Below are positions 10,240 to 20,968 of a DNA stretch of 64,000 nt, piece by piece. Position 1 is the stretch's first letter. Each line of letters opens with the position of its first letter. The translations under genes were made by a program, and so were the position numbers. The stretch is from Hydnum rufescens UP504. Lineage: Eukaryota > Basidiomycota > Agaricomycetes > Cantharellales > Hydnaceae. The DNA lies in the NCBI GenBank assembly GCA_014904985.1, contig MU128959.1, positions 133,080-197,079 on the forward strand. The letters are read 5' to 3'. The notes beneath the pieces were generated by a model. The model was not told the DNA's origin. It saw nothing but the letters and a program-made list of their open reading frames with translations, and did not search any database.

Positions 10240-11740
10240 ACTACCATCTCTTCCTTGGTTGTTTATTTCGGGTCTGCGGGGGTGGGCCAAGGAGACATAT
10301 AAGCTGAGGACTCATTTTCTCCCAATCTAGCCAGAAATAATGGTTAGTCAAATAAGAGATTCGTAGGTAAGCTCGTTGCATCACTTACCTTCGTCGGTGA
10401 GTGGGTGCGGCTGAAGGACAAAGCGCCTGTGATGCTTGTCCCGTCTGCACATGAAGCGCTGAATAGCCACTTCGGCGATACCTTCAACGTTACGCAATCT
10501 CTCGATGATTCTACAGCCAAGGAGAATCAAGAGGAAAATTGGGATGATGGAAGTTGAAAGGTTACTGGTTTTCTCTATCCATAAATATCCCTGCCTCATC
10601 CACATAAGGTTCATGGGTCGCCATCCAGGCCTTTATCTTGAAACGTAGCTACGAGCGCGATCTTATCAGTCTCCCAATAAAAGAGAGCATCAAAAAAAAC
10701 ACTGACTTCGGATCGGACTTGAAAGCGGAATTCCCACTCGTCCACTACTTTGCGTTTTTCGGCGGCTTTCTTTGCCTGCCATAGGTCCATCTGAAGCTTG
10801 AGGGTATCCGAGCGATCGAAACCTTGTTCCCCAGGAGGCGTCCAGGTTGAACCACACCACTGATTTATCACGGCTGTTTTACGCGTTGTCAGCAAGTTTC
10901 ACAAAGGAGACGAAGAACACACAATACCTCCCGGCATCGACACCACGAGGCCACAGAGACAGTGCGAACACGCCTTGAAGACCATGCGATATGTGTCTAC
11001 ATAGGCGGGATCACTGATCCCCAGTAGTCTGAAGGGTGGCAATCAGGCCGTCCTCATCCCATGGACGAAAAGAAATACGCACGTAGACCAAAGGCAATCA
11101 TAGCATGCCCGTAGGTTAAAACGGTGTTTTCGTTCAAGGGGGCCAGATGCACCACATATCTTGATATACAAGCTCTGCTTAGGCAGGCCAATCCAAAGAG
11201 ACTATCACATACCATGCATTTTTTTCCGAATACGAAAATGGCGTACTTCAGTTCGCTAATACCTGGAGGACAATCAGGGAGATCCGGAACTACGTTTTGT
11301 CGGGCAATGCGCCATATCTTGTCGTGGTTCCTCACTAGCTGACGAAGAAAGGTGTTGGTGCGCGTAATGTGCACGATGTCGATGGGTTTCGTGTAACTAC
11401 AGATCTACCGGGGTGGGCGTTGGCGGACTGAAGGCTTAGGAGAAGAAACAGGGAGAAAGGGCCCGTGCTTCACCTCCAGGAGAGTCTCCACGGGCAAGTC
11501 ATTTATCGTAGCCAGTTGTCCGGGCGACGTATGTTTCGACTTTTTCGACTTCCGACGTCGGGTAGAAGCTGCTCATGCGCAAATGATGACTATTCTGGGA
11601 CATGACCCATGCATTGGGCCGACGAACCTTTCCCCCCTACACATCCCATGCTTGTCGATGGGATTGTAACCTGAAGGGGAGAGAGTTAGATGCTGTGTTT
11701 ATTCTCATCCAACGGTACGTGCCGGATTTCCTTTCCAACT
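10240..11740 (-). pseudogene. Broken F-box gene, copy E
   Basis: A clearly diverged paralogue, about as different from B and D as copy A is. Minus-strand blocks run in the order: F-box start near 11465-11510; DKIWRIARQN and PDCPPGISELKYAIFVFGKK at about 11210-11330; middle blocks at 10610-10895; and a C-terminal stretch at 10381-10500 with VEGIAEVAIQRF and RFVLQPHPL. The C-terminal part is open for 77 codons, but frame changes lie between blocks. It follows copy D directly in tandem. Confidence 0.6.
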
Positions 11741-11756
11741 ATGCAGTATGGCACTG

Positions 11757-12260
11757 TTCAAAAAATTCCCCAAATCCAGGATACGTCCAGTATGGGCGTG
11801 ACAGGCGAGAACCCTTGTCTGCAAGGAATGGAATTTTATGTATCTGGGGCCAAGTCCGAGTGCCGACGTCACAAAAAAAAACAGCAAAAACCTCGAGACT
11901 TCCGTGGGTGACAGGAAACATATGTGAGGATTGTCAATCCTTCCGCGTATTTGGATATCCGCAGGCTCAGAGCGTTATTATGAAGTACCATCATGTTCGG
12001 AGTCCAGCCTCACTGCGCTTTCTTTGTGCATGAAGTATAGCATCGACTGATGGCATGGTGAGAGAATTGAAAGGAGCTCGGGTGGCTTTTGGGTTGAACC
12101 TGTAATTTCTCACGAGTTGTGTAAACTGCGACCACTACTGCGGCGTGTTCGTACCTGTCTGTTGATGTCATCTGGAGGCGCAAAAATATCGGCATATTTT
12201 AATTACTCCGATACGCGTCGTACGCGTTCATCATCGACATCTCTTCTACGCGCATGAAGA
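11757..12260 (-). repeat. Second repeated block, copy 2
   Basis: Diverged partner of 5207-5620, immediately after F-box copy E. It includes two ACGCGT hexamers 9 bp apart (12213-12218 and 12222-12227). Minus-strand frames of about 60 codons show no domain. Interpreted as a duplicated relic, not a gene. Confidence 0.4.
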
Positions 12261-13485
12261 GCGAAATCATGTCACGTGATCTGGGCATTATTGCTTCCGG
12301 CTTTACCATCGTTGACGAGGTTTCTTACGCCTCGATCTGGGAAGCAATATTCTTGGTCAGCTACGGTTTCAGGGGACCACAAGTAGATCGAGTTTTAGAG
12401 GCACATCCCACTAAGTAGATCGCGGGGATCGGAGCTCCAACCTGGTACGGAATGCTTTCCGCCAATGTCGTGATTGTGGTTGAACAGCATTGATGCACAG
12501 ATGTTTCCCACACACTGTACGCGAAGCCACTTCCGCAACGCCAGGCATCCCTTTCTCGTCACGTGTCGCAGGCGCCTCTGAATACGAAAAAAGCGCTCAG
12601 AGAGCTGAGCTCCAACCTGTGACCCATTCAGTGCAGTATGGGCTGAAGTTGACGCTCAGCGGAGCTGGTGAGGTACCAGTGTTGAGGTGTCACAAGAATT
12701 TCATGTGAACCTATGGCCGAAATAGGATAGGTGTGGACATGAGCTCTTCCTAAACTAAAGCTGAGACAGTGAGAGACATGTGCCCTTTCGGTGATGCCAA
12801 CCGAGATCTATACCGTCCTCAGCTATTGCGGAGCTTGGTCGCCTTCTTGTTTCCTGGGACCTCATCCAGTTCCACTTTGCTGTTTGATGGTCAATTTCGT
12901 AGCGTTTTCTAGGTCGCCTGTGTGCTGCATCGCTCAAAGCCTCAAACCCCAACGGGTTGCCATCCATGTCGAATTTGGGAATTTGGGGTATCTCCCAGTC
13001 TTTGCAATTTCGGCTATATTAATTGGGGGCTTCATAGTTATGGACGGATTGAGTATACCGGAGAAACCGTGGAGTTCTCTCGCAACGTGGTCAGTGCTTG
13101 TATTCCCCTACTATGGAGGATTTTGTGAAAAAAATTTCCCCCACACTTTTATCCATTTGTCGCCAATGGGCTCGTGCATCCTGTTGGCATACCATCTGTA
13201 ACTGGATGCGCCCTAATCAAGTACTCCGGCATGTCATGTAGGCTTGTTGCGAATATTCACGCAGCCTAGGTAGCATTCTCAGAAGCAAAGCACTGTATGT
13301 CTTTGAGGAAGAGGCAAAAACGATGGGATATTACCGAACAATCCCGGAGTCGAGGTACGGAGAGTGAGAATCTTTAGACATAATTAAATATTCGGACTCC
13401 TCGGAGGTACGCGCTTTAGTCCGGCGGTGAGTGAGGGTGTGTCGCGTCTGCGCGTTGATCATCGGACTACATCCGCCCACTCACG
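12261..13485. other. Gene-free stretch before the Whi5-like gene
   Basis: Only short overlapping frames without family features. A segment at about 12978-13050 loosely resembles 65-130 near the left edge, suggesting old shared repeat sequence. The last ~200 bp probably holds the promoter of the next gene. Confidence 0.35.
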
Positions 13486-15529
13486 ATGGACACCTCGTCC
13501 TCTTCCCCCTCTCCCTCCTCCGCGCCATCACATATCCTGCAGGCCCAGGTGTCAGAGCACATCCCACATAGCATGCCGAACGCGAACGGTATTGAGGCCT
13601 TCCTCGCCAGAGCTGAACTCGCCAAGGTCTGTTGTCTCGGTCTCCTCCCCCTTCTTGCTATCCCCTTCCTACTCTTCCCTCCATGGGCGCGTGCACGTCG
13701 CCTGGGAGCCGTGTGCACTCCTGGTGCTGCTTGCTTACTGTTGCTCCGGGATCCCACGCGATGGCGCGCTCCCGGTACACCTCCGTGCTCCCCCACCCCT
13801 CGAGCGCGTCCGCCACGTCCCTTCTCTTCTTTCTCGTGCTGTTCGGTTGCCGTTCATGTCATTAACCTATTCCCTCTCTCTCTAGTTGACCCGTGCCCTT
13901 CGCGCCCGTCTCTCATATGCGTCCTACAAGGCCGCACACAACCTTTCCCATGTTCCCCTGCACACCCTCGAGCACCGCCAACCCCCATCGCCTATGCCAA
14001 ACCGGACTATATACCAAGAGCACCGTCCCAATCACCCTCCCACTGGAAGAGACCCCGTCCCTCTGTCCCAGGGCTTCAAGCGGCGTCAAAACCAGAATCA
14101 GATGATGCCGCCCCCAGCTGCTCCGTCGCTCTATTCCGCCCTCCTCGGGAATACCCCCGCCCCAGGCGACGGCTCCATCACCCCCTCTAACAAGCGTGTC
14201 CGACACGCGCTATCTGCCGACGCTTCTCCCAAGGCCTCTACTTCCACGACTCCTCGTGTCTCATCCCCAACCCCCCGCTCAGGAACACGCCGGAAAAAGC
14301 CTCGGACGGCTAGTCCGAGCTCCCGCTCTATCACTAGCACGCTATCCGCCCGCACCACTGATGTTGAGATGCGGGACGGTACCACCGAACTCGAAGACAT
14401 GACTGCAGCTGCAGCCCTGACTTCACTCCTGCACAATACCACCAACAGCAGTGGCAGTGGTGCCTCTGGACCCCATTCTCCTACCTTGTCTCATACTTCC
14501 TCGTTTGAGTCCGAGTCGTTCTCACGCGCCCCTGTATCTTCGTCAAGAGGCAGCATGGGGAACGGCGTACTTTCACCCTCTCCACAAATATCAGGACGAG
14601 GAACGACCCCAAAGCCTGCTGTGGACGCGGATGCCGCAGAGCTCATGCTCTTCCTCGCTACGTCGCCGTCTCCCGCCCGAGCTAATATCCGCCGTCCCGA
14701 ACGGACCGCGTCAGGGAAGAATGCTGGACGCGTTCTCTTTCCGGCATCATCCCAGGGTTCTGCTTCCTCAGCCGAGGAGAGCGAACATGTAGGTGGAGGT
14801 AATACTCGGGGCAAATACGCGCCGGGGGATTCCCGAATCACCAGATCCTCCTCACAACGAAGCGACACAGTGCTGTATCGTGGTGCAAGTGCTGGAAAAT
14901 TGAAAAGCTCGACAGGAGACCCCATAATTCCAGGCGAACTCCTTCCTCCACCACCGTCCCCAACCCTGACTGCGACGGTCTACTCCCAGTCCCAAAACTC
15001 CGAAGAATTGAGAGAGGCCATGGATTCTGAGACCACACTGCTTGAGCAGGCGTTCGTCCCATCTAAAATTGAACGTCCTGCTTCGCAGCCATCGCCACCC
15101 CCGTCCCCATTAAATTTGGCGGCCGCACCTTGTCGCGCCAAAGACCTCCCTTCAGGGAGCACGAGCCCGAATCCATCGTTTTGTGATAGTCAAGGTAGTA
15201 GCGGAGCTTGTGGTGGGCGACGACAGCCACCATTCAGCTTTACGGAGTACCTCAATGTTTCACCTTCGAGTCCGTTGCGAGCGTCGACAATCCCGACGAA
15301 CATGGGCGGTAGTCCGTACTCTCATCCTCATGGTGGCGCGGGACTGAGTGAGGGTACTGTCTCCGCTACTACTGTTGGGAGAAGGTTGTTTGAGGATGAT
15401 CCGCCGTCACCCCCACGCTTGAATGGAAGTGGCGTTGGAACTTCGGCACGATTGATGAGATCTGGAGGGAGAAGTAGCGGGAGCGTGCACGATAGCGCTG
15501 GTGGGGATTTGGTTGGTGCCAGCGCATAG
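13486..15529 (+). CDS. Whi5-like G1/S transcriptional repressor
   Basis: Two exons, 13486-13626 and 13886-15529, with a 259-nt intron, encode about 594 residues. The intron joins ARAELAK to LTRALRARLSYASYK, producing a helix like the Whi5/Nrm1 motif that binds SBF/MBF (consensus RL-x-x-RL-x-x-A-x-YK). The rest is low complexity, rich in Ser, Pro and Thr, with a short conserved-looking LYSALLGNTPAPG, a basic patch (SGTRRKKPR), AAELMLFLATSPSPA and a late LFEDDPPSPP. Many SP/TP sites fit control by cyclin-dependent kinase, as in Whi5. By family, the protein would hold G1/S genes off until phosphorylated. The helix is the only basis for the assignment; the remainder evolves fast. The frame is intact. 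Confidence 0.7.
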
Positions 15530-18500
15530 AGTCTTCATCCTTTTCACCGATTTGCTTCCCCGCCCACTCATCCGATCCCTACCTTTCTTTAAGATCGAGG
15601 ACTGTGGAAGAAATGATGCCCTCTCCAGCGGTGGTTGGGATTTGGGTTGGCTCGCCCTGTAGTCGATATATTTTTCTCCTAAGTGCATTGGAGTCCATTT
15701 GCACGACCCTCTAGTTCACCATCTGGCGCTCGCTTAGCCCCTCAATTCTGGACATACCGTACCCCTCGTTTGTGGTCGCCTCCGCTTTTTCTATCCCGAC
15801 CTATGGCCCCATGGACTTGTCAAATTTGGCATGGCCTTCTCCACGACGCCCACTGTCTACGCTTCTCAGGATCAGAATTATCTCTCGCTGAAACCTCTGT
15901 CACCTCAACGAATTGATTTGTATATTTTGTATTACCTTGAATTCTGATTCTCCTGACCTCAATTGGACTCGACACCTATCTCCCTTGCGTTCTATCCATT
16001 TTGCTGTCATCCCACACGTCGTTCCCGTCAGTGACGGACGTGACTATTCATCTGATAACCTCCGTCGACGGACCCTGTACCATAGCCGCCCCTGCGGTCC
16101 TCATGGACTGCAACTCCCTTCCTCACGTCATCATTACTGTTTCCCTCAGTTGTCATATCGTCCCGGCATAGATCAGTTCCACAGAGACACCGACATTCTT
16201 CCTCGGTCCCATATTTCCCGTGTCCCACCCACAACATTGACATATCTGCACGCTTCCTCATAGTTCCTCTCGTTCTATGGGCCCGAGATTGCCCAATCTT
16301 ACCTTCCTTTCACGATTTCCTCTATTCTTCTTTGGAATTATGTACCTCTCTTCGGAACACCGCTTATTCGATTTGTCCAGACGGAAATATTTTCTCTTCA
16401 ATTGATGTTTTTCTCTTTTCGTTTCTCTTTTTTTTTCTTTGTGATGAGAAGCATTCAAGACGACGTCGATGACCTTGCGCTATCCTCAAACACATGTAAC
16501 CAGTACCACTGCCTCTTCTCATCGCCCCTGTCATTTTCATTGATCGTATGTACGTATGTCCCTCACTTGTATCGTCACCATATTCTCGATCTACCTGTAG
16601 TTCGATTTGACGTGAGCAAATTCCAAGTGTGCTGCCTTCGCATGAATCTTGATGGCGTTCGTAGTATTCACTGGAGTTCTCACATGATTGCCTTGGGATC
16701 AAAGGTGGTCTGCGTCTTATATTGTGGGACCCAGGACCCCCTGCGAATTCTGTCAAGTTATATCCTAACAATCCAACAAAAGCATGTTGATACTTTCGGC
16801 CCAGTTTCGGGATGAAATCCGGGAGAATCGCCCCTAAGGTGCTCTGAGGCCACAAAAACTAAAAACAAAAAAAAAAAAACAAGAAAAGAAAAACAGAAAA
16901 GGGGGGAAGGATTCACCATTTGAAAAAAAAATCTTGGCCTTGTCAAACCTGCCGAAGCGTATCAGAAAAGTGTACACTGCGTTCACGTCCGTCTAGGTTG
17001 GTAACCTCCTCTTGCCTAACCTTCCCCGCCGCGTACCTTTTTCTTTTGTTTCGCTCTTCGGCAGTGCTGCTGGGGTGACAAGCGTAAAGATACTAGCGAT
17101 CTATTGGGTGGCGGTTGGTATGCAATTCTTGATCAATCGACTTTTCTCGGCATTCCGCATGATTGGAGACAGGGATGAAGCCACATATACGATACCGCTG
17201 GACGTTGGAGGAAAGGAAAGGAGACACACTAGGTTGGAAAGACAGAAGGAAAGAAAGGATGGCATAACCGCTCGACGTGCGTGACTACCAGCGGTCATTT
17301 GGGTATTTGTCTCCAAGGCGTCCGCCCCCCTTCCACGATCAGTTGGGAAAATATACCACCAGCTTATGTAGGTAGTTATCGGTAAGGTGACCACCACATT
17401 TTGGTGCCCGAAAACGCGGGAAATTTTGGGCTCAAAATTACCCACGATATCCAGGAACCCAGGATTCACGATTATAACAGTGTAGTGCATACCAGGGCGG
17501 TGGTCCTTGTGTTTGCTGCTGTTCTTGCCGTTTTGGGTGTGTTTATTGGGAGTATTTACGTCCTGCAGTATGGTAATCATTAGGAGTGGCCAGCCTCCCC
17601 CCTGATGCTGCCGAGACGGGGGCGAGATGAGCCCCTGCTTCCACCTTTTATATATTTTCGGTGATGATCTAGGGTCGCTTTGGTTGCCACAAAATTTGGT
17701 TGTATATTTAACTTTTTTGTGTTGATATCAATGTGTGTGGCGAAGGGGGCCCTTGGATGAATGATGAATATGTCGAAAGATGTAGTGGCCCGCGGAACCC
17801 ATTCCACTGACAGAGCGTGAGGGGGATTTCGCGCCCTCCACTCCACCCCCCATCGTGGTGGTTACGGTGGGTAGAATAATCGGTGTGGAAGTTATGTTCG
17901 TATGTGGAAGGGGAGCATAGAGGCAATTCGCGAGATTGTCGATGAGAGCCACGCATATATATACAGAAATCAGCACATCCTTTCTCTTAGGGGTGTTATA
18001 TATGGTTGGTAATGAAGTGGCTGCTACGCAATGGGGTCGAAATGAGAATGAATATATGTATTTGGAAGCAGGCGACGATTGCGCGACAATGGCCAATAGC
18101 GAAAACACTATTTCCAGACCATTACATAAAGCAGCATTGCAGGCGCGAGGCGCCTAAGAACTTGAGGCGATACCGGGATCAAACTTTGCGAACGAGCTGG
18201 TTTTGAAATGCTCAGACTTCGATTGGTGCGTGCAATTGCGAGTATTAAATTATTCGAGTTTTGCATCCGATCGAGAGGAGTTCCGCTCTTGCATCATACT
18301 GGGTCACACAATCAGTCGTGTTCCTGACTCCTTCATTACAAAGAAATTGCCGACGCCAACCGAGTTAGAGTTGAGCCGCTTGATTACAGGCTTATTTCGG
18401 ATGCAAATGCCCAGTGACAAACAGCTTTCGGGAGTTGGAGCACCGAAAGCGATGACTGCGAGGCTCCAGAGCACCCTGCCAAATTTAATCTGCACTAACC

Positions 18501-20968
18501 GAATCTCGTAATGGAGCATTGCACAATCGAGAGAAGTGGAATATTGGAGTACAGTATGGGGCCTGAATTAGCGAAGCGGGGCGGGTCCCCGTCCGATCAC
18601 CAACCTTCTCGTATACTCGTACCTGGGATTCAATATACAATAATCAGCAGTTGGCATATATGGACCTACCAAGGAACCCAACACAACATAACAGGACACG
18701 TGGCTGCCGTTTTTGGGTACTCCCATGAAAACTCTCCCTTAACAGTGCTAGCCTCACCATTACCATCCATGGCGATACGAGGACCAGCCGATCAATTGAC
18801 CGGTCGGCTCGGCTCGACTGGCGAGGATGACCAAGCTCTCCATGTAGGTAAATAAGCTTTCAAGAGCTTTCAGGAGCTTATACAGTAGATTCGTGTAATC
18901 GAATATAAACCAGTGCCACTGCACCTGAGGCGCTGCGTCATCCGTCGACCACATGTGAAATTAGGAAGGATTGGGGCTGAGACCGGAGGTGGGCCTCCCA
19001 GTGCCTCCACAGATGGCATAGCCTCAAGGAAATTGCCGGCCGTGACTGATTAGATTCTGTTCAGTGAGTGGAGTGCTGCCACTGGCATATTCGATGGCCC
19101 CCTGCACCGCTCATGGTTCTTGACTGGAAGAGAATATTCTCGCTTCAATGTGACCATCGCACCATTCAGGGTGGGGATATTGGGCTTTTAGATTGTCTGT
19201 GCACTTCGGGTTTACTCCTTACGCCGCGCTCCACCATTAGGAGAATGTAAGATACGATCGCAAAGAATGCACTGTCATCGCATTCGCCACAGTCACAGGC
19301 GGCGGTTGAATTTTCTTCCCACCTTTCATGCTGCGTGGAATTGTGGTTGGCTGCGGGGCCTGGGCACAGGGACGATGGCGGATTCATGCTTTGACATCAA
19401 TTTCATTTTTTAAAACCTCTTTTATCACGGGTAGGGCGCCCATGTCTTTGCAACATAGCCTGCGGTGAGCGATAAGAGTAACTCCGGGGTGCTGGTATAA
19501 TTCTCCTATACTGCGGTTTTACGCATTTCGATCGGCCAAAGCGGCGCCGCCCTTGTCAGGAAAAATCTGCCCCACAGTATGAATCCACATAGCCTGCCGC
19601 TCATCCGGGAACGGAACTGAGCCGGGGTGTCTCTCTTCAGTGCAGGTTCAGTGGTGTTGCAGCACAAATAGAGAGGCCACCTATTTGATACCGCACTGTT
19701 TATTATTTGAATGGTTAGGGTTGTGGCCTTACGTCGTGCTGCGAATCCTTGCCTTATTTTCATTTCCCAAAATATTCACACTGTCGTGCATGATAAAGAC
19801 CACAACACCAATTCCTTTCCCCGACACCGACGCGCGCGCTTATCAATGTTGCATTACAAATTCTTTCAGGGGCAACCTGGCAAGCCCTATGCCCATTTAC
19901 AGTATTTCATACGATTTCTCCTCGTCATATTTCTCCTGTGATAGTTGGCCACAACATTGCTTGACAATTTCCGAAAATTTTTACTCACACATGGATGCCG
20001 AGAATACTCACCCACCCACATGGAGAATATGAGAGGATCTTTGCCGAAGATCTCAACATCGTGACTAGTTGAGATTGAAGGCATCATTATATATATACAT
20101 GTAGTAGTTTCAGACGAACCCTAGAACAATGCGCTTATCAGCCAGTCCTTTCCTTTCTGATGCGAGCAGTCCACACGCCTAGCATTGTCCGTGCAAAGCC
20201 CCCATGCGTCGACAGGCTTGCTTTCAAGTATGTGGATGTGGATGGACAGGTTTGAGACGGTCTTAATCGCCGTGAGACACAGATAAAACAATCTATTCGG
20301 CCCGACTCTGCTGGTGTTAAAGGGGAAGAAGAAACTGATGCTTTTGTGGGCCCAGCGATACCACAATGTATGCGGCCGTCCCGCACAAGACACTAACAGC
20401 AAACCGGTTGATAAGATCATCCTCACATCCCGGGTGATGATCCTGACTGCGAACGGGATTCTCACGTGACCCTGCCGATGTCGCTTCGGGTGGAGAAGGA
20501 ATGGGCGGACATCCGGAGGCTAGGCTAGAGAGCTGTGAAGGATCCAAAGGGGGGAATTTGAGGCGCATTTTGCAGGGGTCGGTTGAAGTTACCAGGAACA
20601 TGGAATAATCTCAGTTTTGCGCTTGGCGGGGGTTGGTAATTGCCGGTTGAACTTAGACAACCGGAGAATCACTATGGCAGGCTGGGCGGAAAAAGACGGG
20701 CGCACTGGGGGCGGCCAACGACGGGAATGAGAAAGCTCCTGGGCTGGAATGGGAATTGACTGCCGTAAGACTGCTACACGTCTAGGGTTGAGAATTGTTA
20801 CCAATAGATACGATTGAATGAGTTTACACCGCCTTCGGATGCAAATTTATGGGTAAAACAGGTGTATGAGAATCCCATTCCTTCTGTTTGCGCCCTGTAA
20901 CGTGCCCTTCCTCTGTCTTTCATTTGACTTGGTGCATTCTGTCTGGTCTGCCTTGTATCGAGGGAACA
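15530..20968. other. 5.4 kb gene-free stretch
   Basis: The first ~1 kb is T- and C-rich and probably holds the Whi5 3' untranslated region. An A-rich run lies at about 16860-16930. Frames longer than 100 codons (for example 16402-16815 plus, 17101-17580 minus, 20121-20465 minus) overlap one another and show no domain, no plausible splice structure and no codon pattern that I trust. It could hold non-coding transcripts or eroded genes; nothing can be named. Confidence 0.4.

Noticed and set aside
12213..12227. Pair of ACGCGT hexamers, the MBF/MCB site of G1/S genes, 1.26 kb before the Whi5-like gene
   Set aside because: Lies inside a repeated relic, and a related ACGCGT occurs at the matching place in the sister block, so it is more likely inherited sequence than a promoter site.
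17101..17580. 159-codon minus frame
   Set aside because: No domain, overlaps other frames of similar length, and no splice partners found.
20121..20465. 114-codon minus frame
   Set aside because: Nothing in composition or motifs sets it apart from a chance open frame.
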